64,000 nt of DNA, taken from contig JAJYDN010000005.1 of the NCBI GenBank assembly GCA_021777535.1, positions 37,176-101,175 on the forward strand, given 5' to 3'. The position numbers were made by a program, and so were the translations under genes. The stretch comes from Pseudomonadota bacterium (GTDB lineage: Bacteria; Pseudomonadota; Gammaproteobacteria; Acidiferrobacterales; Acidiferrobacteraceae). The notes beneath the pieces were generated by a model, which saw only the letters and a list, made by a program, of their open reading frames with translations, had not been told where the DNA came from and did not search any database. Shown piece after piece: positions 10,925 to 19,791 of this stretch (position 1 is the first letter of the stretch; the number at the start of each line of letters is the position of its first letter).

Positions 10925-11695
10925 TCAGCCGTAACGGCCGGTGATGTAATCTTCCGTCTGCTTCATGCTCGGATTTGTGAAAATCTTGTTCGTGTCGCCA
11001 AACTCGACGACGCGGCCCAAGTACATGAATGCAGTATAGTCGGAAACACGTGCAGCCTGTTGCATGTTGTGCGTGACGATTACGATCGTGTAATTCTGTT
11101 TTAGTTCATAAATGAGCTCTTCGATCTTCAGTGTCGAGATCGGGTCGAGTGCGGAGGCGGGTTCATCGAGAAGGAGGACTTCCGGTTTCAGGGCGACGGC
11201 CCGCGCCATGCACAGACGCTGCTGCTGGCCGCCGGACAGGCTCATTCCGCTTTGGTGCAGCTTGCCGCTCACCTCGTCCCAGAGCGCCACCTGCCGCAGC
11301 GCCTCCTCGACGCGGTCGTCGAGTTCCGCCTTGGGCATGCGCTCATAGAGACGGATCCCGAAGGCCACGTTCTCGTGGATCGACATCGGGAACGGCGTCG
11401 GCTTCTGGAAGACCATGCCGATACGTGACCGCAGGCGGTAGAGATCCTCGCCCGGCAGCAGCACGTTGCGATCATCAAGCCACACCTCGCCTTCCGCGCG
11501 CTGATCCGGATAGAGTTCGTACATGCGGTTGAACGTGCGCAGCAAGGTGGACTTGCCGCAGCCTGACGGGCCAATGAAGGCCGTCACCATGCTGGTCGCG
11601 ACGTCCAGGCTGATGTCATGCAGCGCGGCTTCCTTGCCGTAGTAGAAATGCAAATTGCGAACCTTGATCTTGATGCCGTTCTGCGCAGAGTCCAT
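10925..11695 (-). CDS. pstB: Phosphate ABC transporter ATP-binding protein PstB
   Basis: 256 residues from the ATG at 11695 ([10 protein letters not shown]); an in-frame start further upstream would add about 40 residues not found in the family. Walker [10 protein letters not shown], signature LSGGQQQR, Walker [14 protein letters not shown] and the H-loop VTHNM are all present. It energises phosphate import through PstCA. pstS, pstC and pstA are not next to it; the upstream neighbour is an LMW-phosphatase-like gene, so the transporter core must lie elsewhere. Confidence 0.95.
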   Translation of the reverse strand: MDSAQNGIKIKVRNLHFYYGKEAALHDISLDVATSMVTAFIGPSGCGKSTLLRTFNRMYELYPDQRAEGEVWLDDRNVLLPGEDLYRLRSRIGMVFQKPTPFPMSIHENVAFGIRLYERMPKAELDDRVEEALRQVALWDEVSGKLHQSGMSLSGGQQQRLCMARAVALKPEVLLLDEPASALDPISTLKIEELIYELKQNYTIVIVTHNMQQAARVSDYTAFMYLGRVVEFGDTNKIFTNPSMKQTEDYITGRYG

Positions 11696-11910
11696 GGGGG
11701 AATCCAGACCATCTCCGAAAGAAGGTAATTGCTGCCAGCCAGGGGCAGCGAGCCGCCGCTCCGGATTATGCCACAGCAACCCCGGTCCGCCCATTGCGCA
11801 CCCCTCGCCGTCCATTCTGGCCCCCCACGCAGCACCTTCCGGTCCCGTGCAACCGGCCGGTCATCGCGGCAAACCGACCCTGACGGGGTGACGGCCGCGT
11901 GACGGGCCGC

Positions 11911-12237
11911 TCAGCGGACAGGGGGCGGGCTTTTGTCCATGGCGGCCAGCAGACGCATGCCGCCAACGAGGCCCGCCACGCGCTGGCGGATGTCTTCGGC
12001 ACGCGGGGCACCGATCGGCCAGTGCTTGTGGGGAACGGCGATGGCCGGCAGCCCGCGGGCGGCATCGTCATCCAGGGTGACAACGAGATCGATCGGGGTG
12101 TCTCTGGCATCGGCGGCGGCTTCCGCCCACCGGGCGCCGCACGCGCCGATCGCCGCCTGCGCGCAGGCAACATCGGCGGGATCGGTCGCCACAAACAGGA
12201 TGCGCGCGCGCCGCTTGTACATGGAAGTTGCGGTCAA
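11911..12237 (-). CDS. LMW phosphatase/arsenate reductase-like protein lacking the catalytic cysteine
   Basis: 108 residues from a TTG at 12237 overlapping the preceding stop (103 from an ATG at 12222). The order ILFVATDPADVACAQAA, then VVTLDDDAARGLPAIAV, then KHWPIG and a C-terminal helix follows the ArsC/low-molecular-weight phosphatase fold (ILFVCTGN..R, VVTVCDDA, HW.fpDP). The P-loop Cys-x5-Arg is absent (Ala at the Cys position), as is the second Cys of the VCD segment. It is therefore probably a non-catalytic homologue. It lies within the pho/pst block. Confidence 0.65.
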   Translation of the reverse strand: MTATSMYKRRARILFVATDPADVACAQAAIGACGARWAEAAADARDTPIDLVVTLDDDAARGLPAIAVPHKHWPIGAPRAEDIRQRVAGLVGGMRLLAAMDKSPPPVR

Positions 12238-12992
12238 GGGAAATGGTAGAGAAGGTTGATGGTACTAAAAGTGCTGGTCCGGGGAAACCCGGCGGGGGCG
12301 CTCGTGTACCGGTCCACGACCTCCGACAGCTTAAGCGCGAGGGCGCCAGCCAGGGGCGCACTGAGGCTCGTATCCGTGGAATACAAGGTGCCGGTACGGG
12401 CGACGAGCACGCCGAGACGCTCCGTAAAGACACTCTGACCCGAAAGATCCCAGCGATAGTCGAGGGCTGCGCGCAGGGCCGGCACATCGGCGTAGGCGCC
12501 GTTCACGTAATGGTTCTGCCGCATGCCGGCACCGCCCTCGATCTTCAGGCCCATGCGGGGGCTGTGGAAGATGCGGTGACCGGCGCCGACCGCCTCGACC
12601 ATGTAGTGGGCATAGCCGCTCGCGGGGTTGCGATCGAACCGGACCGAAACGAGCAGGAAATTCGCTTTTCCGCGCGACAGGAAACGCTCGGCGCTGCTGT
12701 CCAGCACGAGCCGGTTGGCGCTCACGCGGGCGGCGGCCGACACGTAGTTGTAGCTGAAGCGGCCCGCGTACCGCCACAGGCCATCTTCATAGAACGCTTC
12801 GTCCTGGCTGTCGACGGTTCGCGTGGCGGTGAGGCCGGTGGTAGCCGAGTAGCCCAGCCCCACGGACGCCCCGAAAGGTTTGCCGTGCGAGACCGGCTTC
12901 ATCAGGAAGGCGGCAGACGGCAACCAGGAATCCGCGATCGTCTCTGCGGATACTGCCCGCAGAAACCACAAGGTACGGAGCACTTCGTGCAT
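12234..12992 (-). CDS. DUF481-type outer-membrane beta-barrel protein
   Basis: 252 residues from the ATG at 12992, chosen because AAAGGAGGT sits just upstream. Alternating beta strands (for example SYNYVSAAARVSANRLVLDS) and a terminal INLLYHFP strand ending in an aromatic-aliphatic pattern match DUF481/YdiY-like outer-membrane proteins. The N terminus is only weakly signal-like. It lies between phoR and pstB on the same strand, suggesting phosphate-responsive expression, though no separate Pho box was found in front of it. Confidence 0.6.
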   Translation of the reverse strand: MHEVLRTLWFLRAVSAETIADSWLPSAAFLMKPVSHGKPFGASVGLGYSATTGLTATRTVDSQDEAFYEDGLWRYAGRFSYNYVSAAARVSANRLVLDSSAERFLSRGKANFLLVSVRFDRNPASGYAHYMVEAVGAGHRIFHSPRMGLKIEGGAGMRQNHYVNGAYADVPALRAALDYRWDLSGQSVFTERLGVLVARTGTLYSTDTSLSAPLAGALALKLSEVVDRYTSAPAGFPRTSTFSTINLLYHFP

Positions 12993-13195
12993 GGACCTCC
13001 TTTGCGGTCCGCGGGGCGGACGCGTGCTGGCCTGCGGCAATCAGGGGCCCATGCATTTCCCCAGGGGACCGGGGCAGGCCCGGGCGCTGACATGCGGCGG
13101 CAAGCCGGGCCGTTCCGGGACCCGAACCGTCTGGCGGGCGGGCCTGCCACGATACCACGGCGCATCCCGGGCAAATCCACGCGCCCGGGCGGGGT

Positions 13196-14503
13196 TCAGG
13201 CGCCGGCTTGCGCCCGCTGCGTGCGCGACAACGGAAAGAGACAGGTGAACGTGCTGCCGGATCCGAGGGCACTGTCCACCAGCAGCCGCGCGTCATGCCG
13301 GACCAGCACCTGTTTGACGATCGACAGCCCAAGGCCGGTGCCCCCCGATGCCCGCGAACGGCCGCTGTCGACGCGGTAGAAGCGCTCGGTGAGATAAGGG
13401 ATATGGCGCGCCGCGATCCCTTCGCCATGATCTTCCACGGAAAAACGGCCACCATCGTCGGCGATGTGCCAGCGGATGGTGATGAGGCCCCCCGCCGGGG
13501 TGTGACGCACGGCATTGTGCACCAGATTGGTGAAGGCGCTGCGCAGTTCTTCGCGATTGCCGATCAGGAACCCCCCCCCGGGATCGATCTCGATCCGGTG
13601 GCGCCGCTCGCCCGACAGCGCCGTGGCGAGATCCCGGAGACTCAGGGCGAGCGCACCGACATCGACCATTTCGTCGTGGCTGCGTGGCGGCGTGGTCTCC
13701 AGGCGCGCAAGGGCCAGCAGGTCTTCGATCAGCCGCTGCATCCGCTCGGCCTGTTCCTGCATGAGCGCCAGGTTGCCGTGGACGTCCTCGATGGTGACCC
13801 GGCTGTCCTGCAGGGTTTCGAGGAAGCCGCGCAAGACGGTGAGCGGCGTGCGCAACTCGTGCGAAACATCGGCAACGAAATGGCTGCGCATCTCCTCGAG
13901 ACGGACGAGATGGGTGATGTCGCGCCCGATCACGAGCTTCTGGCTGTCCCCAAACGGAATGATCTGCACCTCGACCACATGGCCACCGCTCAGATCCTTC
14001 AGGACGAGCGGCTCGTGATAGTGGCCGGCACCGAGATAAGCCGACAGGGCGGGATTGCGCACGAGATGGACGAGCCGCATGCCGACGTCGCGCCGGACGT
14101 CGAGACCCAGAAGCCGCGCGGCCTGCGCGTTGCTCCATTCGATCAGGCCGTATTGCGACAACACGACCATGGCATCCGGCATGGCGGCAGCCGCCGCCTG
14201 CAGGCGCTCGAAGAGACTGCTGATGAGGTCCTTGTGGCGGGCCTTGGCCCGGTCGGCACGGTGAATCTCGCGGATCATTTCATCCCATAGCCCGCCGAGC
14301 TCGGGGATGCGGCTCTCGGGGTGCGCGAGCCACCGGTACAAAAGGCGCGACTTGTTCAGGTGCCAGGCGAGGATGAGGGCGAGCGCGGCGGCCAGGCCGG
14401 CCCAGGGGTACCCAAAGAGACCGCCGGCGCCGAGACCCGCGACGGCAAGCGCCAAAGCCGACCACAGCTCGCGCCGGACAGCGGCGTCGGTGCTAAGCGT
14501 CAC
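13196..14503 (-). CDS. phoR: Phosphate regulon sensor histidine kinase PhoR
   Basis: 435 residues from a GTG at 14503; an ATG at 14557 would overlap phoB by 65 bases. Two N-terminal membrane helices are followed by a PAS domain, a HisKA helix with VSHELRTPL (phosphorylated His) and an ATPase domain with [10 protein letters not shown] and [11 protein letters not shown]. It phosphorylates PhoB when phosphate is scarce. The gene overlaps the end of phoB, as is usual for this pair. Confidence 0.93.
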   Translation of the reverse strand: MTLSTDAAVRRELWSALALAVAGLGAGGLFGYPWAGLAAALALILAWHLNKSRLLYRWLAHPESRIPELGGLWDEMIREIHRADRAKARHKDLISSLFERLQAAAAAMPDAMVVLSQYGLIEWSNAQAARLLGLDVRRDVGMRLVHLVRNPALSAYLGAGHYHEPLVLKDLSGGHVVEVQIIPFGDSQKLVIGRDITHLVRLEEMRSHFVADVSHELRTPLTVLRGFLETLQDSRVTIEDVHGNLALMQEQAERMQRLIEDLLALARLETTPPRSHDEMVDVGALALSLRDLATALSGERRHRIEIDPGGGFLIGNREELRSAFTNLVHNAVRHTPAGGLITIRWHIADDGGRFSVEDHGEGIAARHIPYLTERFYRVDSGRSRASGGTGLGLSIVKQVLVRHDARLLVDSALGSGSTFTCLFPLSRTQRAQAGA

Positions 14504-15182
14504 CGGAGAATCGGTAACCCACGCCACGCACCGTTTGAATAAATCGGTCATAGCCACTGACCGTCAAGGCCTTGCGGAGACGACGGATATGGACATCCAC
14601 CGTCCGCTCATCGATATACGCATTATTTCCCCACACCGCATCGAGCACGCGCTCGCGACTGTAAACGCGCTCCGGGTGGGTCATGAAGAAGTGCAACAGC
14701 CGAAACTCCGTCGGACCAAGACTCAGCCGCTCATCGTTCGCGAGCACCTTGTGCGTGGAAGGATCCAGCACCAGACCCTCGGACACGACGACCTCGTCGA
14801 CCGCCATCGGCACCATGCGGCGCAACACCGCCTTGACCCGCGCCACGAGCTCCCGTGGCGAAAACGGCTTGGTGATGAAATCATCCGCACCCGTGTTGAG
14901 GCCGCGTATCTTGTCCTCTTCATCCACCCGAGCGGTCAGCATGATGATCGGGATATTCTGCGTCAAGCGTTCCCGCCGCAGGCGGCGCGCATAGTCGATG
15001 CCACTCAGGCCTGGCAGCATCCAGTCGAGCAGGATGAGATCCGGGGTGTCAGCCGTTACGAGCGCCTGCGCCTCGGTGGCATCACCGGCCTCGCTGCAGG
15101 TATACTCTGCCTGCTTTAGCGCGAACCGCACCATGGCGCGGATCGCGGGTTCATCATCGACAACAAGGATTTTTCCAGGCAT
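14493..15182 (-). CDS. phoB: Phosphate regulon response regulator PhoB
   Basis: 229 residues: an N-terminal receiver domain with VVDDEP, phospho-acceptor Asp in [10 protein letters not shown] (near residue 54), KPF lysine in [11 protein letters not shown], and a C-terminal winged-helix DNA-binding domain ending [10 protein letters not shown]. It activates Pho-box promoters. A matching Pho box lies 40-55 bases upstream, so autoregulation is likely. It is first gene of the minus-strand phosphate block. Confidence 0.95.
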   Translation of the reverse strand: MPGKILVVDDEPAIRAMVRFALKQAEYTCSEAGDATEAQALVTADTPDLILLDWMLPGLSGIDYARRLRRERLTQNIPIIMLTARVDEEDKIRGLNTGADDFITKPFSPRELVARVKAVLRRMVPMAVDEVVVSEGLVLDPSTHKVLANDERLSLGPTEFRLLHFFMTHPERVYSRERVLDAVWGNNAYIDERTVDVHIRRLRKALTVSGYDRFIQTVRGVGYRFSGDA

Positions 15183-15220
15183 TATGGCCCTCCGCTGTCA
15201 CCCATTACACCACAGACACT

Positions 15221-15238
15221 ATGACGATTTTGTGACGG
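15221..15238 (-). promoter_or_regulatory. Pho box upstream of phoB
   Basis: On the minus strand the sequence reads CCGTCAC-AAAA-TCGTCAT: two 7-mers close to CTGTCAT separated by an A-rich 4-base spacer, the PhoB-binding consensus. It lies 39 bases before the phoB start, in the intergenic space shared with the divergent DUF971 gene. Confidence 0.75.
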
Positions 15239-15263
15239 GTGCAACGAGGGCGGAGAGCAGCCC

Positions 15264-15626
15264 ATGCGTAAGAATACCCTGCGACCAACCGACATCAAGT
15301 TACATCAGAAATCCCGCATTCTGGAGATCACCTTCGAGGATGGCAGCCATTTCCGGCTCCCGGCGGAGTATCTGCGCGTCTATTCACCATCGGCTGAAGT
15401 ACGCGGCCATGGCCCCGGCCAGGAGGTGCTGCAGACCGGCAAGGAGAACGTCAACATCGCAGGTATCGAGCCGGTAGGAACCTACGCGATCGTGCTGCGC
15501 TTCGATGACGGCCACGATACCGGGATTTATTCCTGGGATTTGCTTTATAATCTCGGTATACGCCAGACAGAGCTTTGGAACGAATACCTGAGCCGGCTCG
15601 AGCAGGCGGGCCACAAGAGAACGTAA
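15264..15626 (+). CDS. DUF971 protein (gamma-butyrobetaine hydroxylase-like N-terminal domain)
   Basis: 120 residues. The segments LEITFEDGSHFRLPAEYLRVYSPSAEVRGH (at about residues 20-49), IEPVGTYAIVLRFDDGH and IYSWDLLYNLG are typical of DUF971. The family has a zinc-binding beta fold of uncertain function and often sits next to ubiE, as here (9-base gap). It is divergent from phoB. Confidence 0.9.
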   Translation: MRKNTLRPTDIKLHQKSRILEITFEDGSHFRLPAEYLRVYSPSAEVRGHGPGQEVLQTGKENVNIAGIEPVGTYAIVLRFDDGHDTGIYSWDLLYNLGIRQTELWNEYLSRLEQAGHKRT

Positions 15627-15635
15627 GGGACGATC

Positions 15636-16397
15636 ATGACCGACACGGCGCCCGACTCCGGACTGACGCATTTCGGCTATAAGGACGTCGATCCAGCCAC
15701 CAAGACGCGGCTGGTGGAAGACGTGTTCCGGTCGGTGGCCAACCGTTACGACCTCATGAATGACCTGATGTCCGGCGGGCTGCACCGGGCGTGGAAGCGG
15801 TTCGCGATGAGCATCGCCACCCCGCATGCCGGCGAACGGGTCCTGGACCTCGCGGGCGGAACCGGGGACCTGTCCTACCTGCTCAGCCGGCGGGTGGGAC
15901 CCACGGGCCAGGTCGTGCTGAGTGACATCAACGGATCGATGCTCGCCGTCGGACGGGATCGCCTGCTGAATCGTGGCGTGTCCGCCAATCTCCTGATCGC
16001 GCAGGCCAACGCCGAATGCCTGCCGTTTCCCGATAATTCCTTCGACCTCGTCACCATCGGCTTTGGCCTGCGCAACGTCACCTTCAAGGAGCGCGCGCTG
16101 AAGGCCATGTTCCGTGTGCTAAGGCCCGGCGGGCGGCTCGTGATTCTCGAGTTTTCCAAACCCCGGTCGGCGATGTTCGGGCGCATCTACGACACCTATT
16201 CGTTCAAGATCGTACCCAAGATCGGGCGGCTGGTGACGGGAGACGAGGACAGCTATCAGTATCTGGTCGAATCCATCCGGCGCCATCCGGACCAGGAAAC
16301 GCTCAAAGGCATGATGGCGGACGCCGGTTTCTGCCGCATCGACTACTGGAACCTGACGGACGGCATTGTCGCCGTCCACAGAGGCTACAAGTTTTAA
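15636..16397 (+). CDS. ubiE: Ubiquinone/menaquinone C-methyltransferase UbiE
   Basis: 253 residues. SAM-binding motif [11 protein letters not shown], then [24 protein letters not shown] and [15 protein letters not shown] segments define UbiE/COQ5. It C-methylates the quinone ring. N-terminal [21 protein letters not shown] matches the family. Its stop overlaps the ATG of the RDD gene (TAATG), and ubiJ-ubiB follow, forming a ubiquinone operon. Confidence 0.96.
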   Translation: MTDTAPDSGLTHFGYKDVDPATKTRLVEDVFRSVANRYDLMNDLMSGGLHRAWKRFAMSIATPHAGERVLDLAGGTGDLSYLLSRRVGPTGQVVLSDINGSMLAVGRDRLLNRGVSANLLIAQANAECLPFPDNSFDLVTIGFGLRNVTFKERALKAMFRVLRPGGRLVILEFSKPRSAMFGRIYDTYSFKIVPKIGRLVTGDEDSYQYLVESIRRHPDQETLKGMMADAGFCRIDYWNLTDGIVAVHRGYKF

Positions 16398-16909
16398 TGG
16401 CACAGGCCGCCCCATCGGTCCGTACAGGGAATCCGTCCCCTGTACGCTACGCCGGTTTCTGGCGGCGGCTCGGCGCCGATATCGTCGACAACATCATCCT
16501 GTTTCCGTTGCTGTCGGGAACGATGCCGGCGCTTACCGCAGTGCGCGCCGGCATGACCGCCGACGAGCTTGTCCGGCAGCTGGTGCGGGCGCTCGCGGCC
16601 CACGCCGGGGCGCAACTTCTGGCGCTGGTCGTCGGTGTCGCCTACTCCGTGTTTTTCTGGATGCGCTACCTGGGGACCCCCGGCAAGCTGCTCTTCCGTT
16701 GCCGGGTGGTGGATGCCGACACCCATGCCGCCCTGACGTTCTCCCAGTCTCTTTTGCGCAGTCTGGGGTACATCGTGTCGACGCTGCCGTGCATGCTGGG
16801 TTTTTTGTGGATCGCCTGGGATCCGCGCAAGCAGGGATTTCATGACAAGATCGCCGGCTCGGTAGTGCTCTATGCCGAACGGGCGCCTATCCGACAGAGG
16901 GCCTCGTGA
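16397..16909 (+). CDS. RDD family membrane protein
   Basis: 170 residues. YAGFWRRLGADIVDNIILF is the RDD motif region, followed by three or four membrane helices and a second conserved segment (LGTPGKLLFRCRVVDAD, DPRKQGFHDKIAGSVV). RDD proteins are small membrane proteins, some linked to ion transport; no role in ubiquinone synthesis is established. It is translationally coupled to ubiE and overlaps ubiJ. Confidence 0.88.
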   Translation: MAQAAPSVRTGNPSPVRYAGFWRRLGADIVDNIILFPLLSGTMPALTAVRAGMTADELVRQLVRALAAHAGAQLLALVVGVAYSVFFWMRYLGTPGKLLFRCRVVDADTHAALTFSQSLLRSLGYIVSTLPCMLGFLWIAWDPRKQGFHDKIAGSVVLYAERAPIRQRAS

Positions 16910-17502
16910 GCTTCATTCTGCGCACGCTCGAGCAGGGCGTGAACCTGCCTTTTCAGATCCATCCCGCCGCCCGCGATGGATTGGCAGCGGTTTCCGGCCG
17001 CTCCATGCGGGTGGTCGTGACAGCACCCGTGTTCACGTTCGATCTTGTCTTCGCGGCAGACAGGGTCCATGTGCGCGAACCCGCCGATAACTGCGACGTG
17101 CAGCTCACGGGAACGGCCGGCGCCTTTGCGGCGCTGCTGCGCGCCGACCAGCAGAACATGCAGGCGGCCGCCCAGGGCGTCCGCATGGAGGGCGACATCG
17201 ACTGCGCGCTCGCCATCCGCAAGGCGCTCGCAGGAATCCGCCTCGATTGGGAGGAAGTCCTCGCCCGGGCCCTGGGGGACATCCCGGGCCACTGGCTCGC
17301 AGTCGGCCTCACCCAGTTGACGACGGGGTTTCGCCAGGCGGCGTGGCGGCTTGCGCGCAATGGCGCGGAATATCTTCAGGAAGAGCGCGCGGTGCTGGCG
17401 CGCACGGAAGATGTCGAAGGTTTCCTTGGCGCCGTGGACACGTTGCGCCATGATGTCGAGCGGCTGAGCAAGCGGATCGAACGGCTGGAAGCCCGCACAT
17501 GA
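16906..17502 (+). CDS. ubiJ: Ubiquinone accessory factor UbiJ (SCP2 domain)
   Basis: 198 residues starting with GTG, overlapping the RDD gene by 4 bases. An N-terminal SCP2 lipid-binding fold is followed by a C-terminal coiled coil (VDTLRHDVERLSKRIERLEA). UbiJ organises the soluble Ubi complex and binds the polyprenyl tail. The position between ubiE and ubiB is the standard gammaproteobacterial order. Confidence 0.93.
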   Translation: MSFILRTLEQGVNLPFQIHPAARDGLAAVSGRSMRVVVTAPVFTFDLVFAADRVHVREPADNCDVQLTGTAGAFAALLRADQQNMQAAAQGVRMEGDIDCALAIRKALAGIRLDWEEVLARALGDIPGHWLAVGLTQLTTGFRQAAWRLARNGAEYLQEERAVLARTEDVEGFLGAVDTLRHDVERLSKRIERLEART

Positions 17503-19166
17503 CGTCGGCATACGGGCGATTCATCCGGCTGCTCACCATCACGCGGGTATTCATTCGGCACGATCTCGACGAGTTCGTGACCGCGCTGCACCTCTTTCGT
17601 TTCTACCGCATCGCCTTCCGCCTGCTGCCATGGCGCTGGCGGCGCCGCAAGCTCGCTCCCCGCGGCGAGCGGCTGCGGCTTGCGCTGGAGGCGCTCGGAC
17701 CGATCTTCGTCAAATTTGGCCAGATGCTGTCGACCAGGCCCGACCTGGTGCCCGAGGACATCCTCGTCGAGCTGAACAAGCTGCAGGACCGGGTACCGCC
17801 GTTTGCTCCCGGAAAGGTCGTTGCGCGGCTGGAGGAGGCCTACAAGGCACCGCTGGCCGGCGTGTTCCGCCAGTTTGACACGACACCGGTCGCCTCGGCG
17901 TCCGTCGCGCAAGTCCATTTCGCGGTACTGCATGACGGCACCGAAGTGGCGGTCAAGATCCTGCGTCCGGACATAGATGTCGTTCTCGAGCGGGACCTCG
18001 GACTGTTGCGTGTCCTGGCGCAACTGGCCGTGCGCTATTGGCCGGATGCGCGGCGTCTGCGGCCGGTTGACGTCGTCAACGAGTACGACAAGGTGCTCCA
18101 CGACGAGATGGACCTGAACCACGAGGCCGCCAACGCAAGCCAGATCAAGGCGAATTTCGCGGGATCCGATCTGCTCTACGTACCGAAGGTGTACTGGGAC
18201 TACACGCGCAAGACCGTCATGGTCATGGAGCGCATCAGCGGTATCCCCATCTCGAACGTGGAAGCACTGCACGCCCACGGCGTCGACATGCGGCGGCTGG
18301 CCCATAACGGCGTGGAGATCTTCTTCACGCAGGCCTTCCGGCACGGTTTTTTCCATGCCGACATGCATCCGGGAAACATCTTCGTGTCCCCGGAAGGACA
18401 ATACCGCGCGGTGGATTTCGGGATCGTCGGGACGCTGTGCGCCGAGGACAAATACTATCTTGCCCAGAACATACTGGGATTCCTGAACCGCGACTACCAC
18501 GCTATCGCCGAAGCGCATGTGCGCGCCGGATGGGTCCCGCACGACACCCGTGTCGACGAACTGGAGGGTGCGATCCGCACTGTCTGTGAGCCGATTTTCG
18601 CGCGGCCGATCAAGGATATTTCCTTCGGGCGGTTGCTGTTGAACCTGTTTCAGACGGCGCGGCGCTTCAACATGGAGGTCCAGCCGCAGCTGGTACTCCT
18701 GCAGAAGACGCTTTTCAACATCGAAGGCCTTGGCCGGCGCCTCTATCCCGATCTTGATCTATGGGTCACAGCCAAGCCGTTCCTGGAACGCTGGATGCGC
18801 GAGCAGCTTGGGCCCCAGGCGCTGTGGGCGATCGCCCGGCGCGAGTACCCGACGTGGGTGAAGATCCTGCCGGACATGCCGCGCTATCTCCATGCCGTCC
18901 TCAAACAGGCGCAAGACGGGCGTTTGAGCGTAACGGGTCGTTCGGCGGAGATCCAGGGGCTCGCCCTGGACATGCGCCGCCGGCACCGGCGCATCATGGT
19001 GGGATTGCTCGGCGGTCTGCTGGCAAGCACCGCCGTCCTGCTCTTCGGTCTCGAGCACCCCGCGGCCACCCTGAGTCACCTCGGCCTCATCGAGGCGGCC
19101 CTCGGCGTACCGGGCCTGGCGCTGGTCGGCTGGTCGCTCATCGACCTGGTGCGCCGCGACGCCTGA
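17499..19166 (+). CDS. ubiB: UbiB atypical kinase/ATPase for ubiquinone synthesis
   Basis: 555 residues. The KxGQ motif (KFGQMLSTRPDLVPEDI), an Ala-rich nucleotide loop (ASASVAQVHFA), VAVKIL lysine, and HADMHPGNIFV with VDFGIVG are the UbiB/ADCK signatures. Two C-terminal membrane helices anchor it. UbiB supports ubiquinone assembly, probably by ATP-driven extraction of lipid intermediates. It overlaps ubiJ by 4 bases. Confidence 0.96.
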   Translation: MTSAYGRFIRLLTITRVFIRHDLDEFVTALHLFRFYRIAFRLLPWRWRRRKLAPRGERLRLALEALGPIFVKFGQMLSTRPDLVPEDILVELNKLQDRVPPFAPGKVVARLEEAYKAPLAGVFRQFDTTPVASASVAQVHFAVLHDGTEVAVKILRPDIDVVLERDLGLLRVLAQLAVRYWPDARRLRPVDVVNEYDKVLHDEMDLNHEAANASQIKANFAGSDLLYVPKVYWDYTRKTVMVMERISGIPISNVEALHAHGVDMRRLAHNGVEIFFTQAFRHGFFHADMHPGNIFVSPEGQYRAVDFGIVGTLCAEDKYYLAQNILGFLNRDYHAIAEAHVRAGWVPHDTRVDELEGAIRTVCEPIFARPIKDISFGRLLLNLFQTARRFNMEVQPQLVLLQKTLFNIEGLGRRLYPDLDLWVTAKPFLERWMREQLGPQALWAIARREYPTWVKILPDMPRYLHAVLKQAQDGRLSVTGRSAEIQGLALDMRRRHRRIMVGLLGGLLASTAVLLFGLEHPAATLSHLGLIEAALGVPGLALVGWSLIDLVRRDA

Positions 19167-19314
19167 AGGCGGGCGTGCCGGCGATGACGGGAATGCGGGC
19201 GAGACTGGCTGGGCGGTAAAGCCGGAACGGGCCGGAACGGCTCAGGAGGTGACTCCATGCCCCGCCTGCGCGCAGGCGGAGTCTTCGGCATCCGGGCCGG
19301 GGCGGGTGGCAAAC

Positions 19315-19788
19315 CTAGCCCCAGTCGAGCCTTTTCGTGAAATTCGCGACGTTGGGGCGCTCGCCATAGCCGAGTGCCGGGTAGAAACCCCGCTTGTAGG
19401 ATTCCCGTTCACGGCCGTTCAGGACGCTGATACGGAAACATTTGCGCTCGGCGGCTTCGCGCTCTATCGCGGCCATCAGCGCCGAACCCACCCCCCGGCC
19501 GCGCGCCGCTTCCACGACGAAGAGTTCGCTTATCAGAAGCTCGCGCCCGGCAAACAGGAGATGGGTGACGATCTCGCCATGCACATAGCCGACCACCGTC
19601 CCGTCATGCAGCGCCACGAGCAGCAGGGCGCTTTCCTCGGTGATGAGGGCGGCGAGCCGCTGGCCCAGGGTACTGCCGTCGGCCTTGAACGCGGGATTCC
19701 AGCCGAGCTCGCGATGGAGCTGCATGATGCCCGGCAGATCGCTGCGCTGCAGCGGACGGATGGTGACGTTCAAGCGGTCCTTCGCCAT
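19315..19788 (-). CDS. GNAT family N-acetyltransferase
   Basis: 157 residues. The acetyl-CoA loop is VEAARGRGVGSALMAAIE (Q/RxxGxG/A type), preceded by strand VVGYVHGEIV. C-terminal segment CFRISVLNGRERESYKRGFYPALGY completes the fold. Substrate unknown. It follows the S41 protease gene after 3 bases and is probably cotranscribed with it. Confidence 0.88.
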   Translation of the reverse strand: MAKDRLNVTIRPLQRSDLPGIMQLHRELGWNPAFKADGSTLGQRLAALITEESALLLVALHDGTVVGYVHGEIVTHLLFAGRELLISELFVVEAARGRGVGSALMAAIEREAAERKCFRISVLNGRERESYKRGFYPALGYGERPNVANFTKRLDWG

Positions 19789-19791
19789 GCG

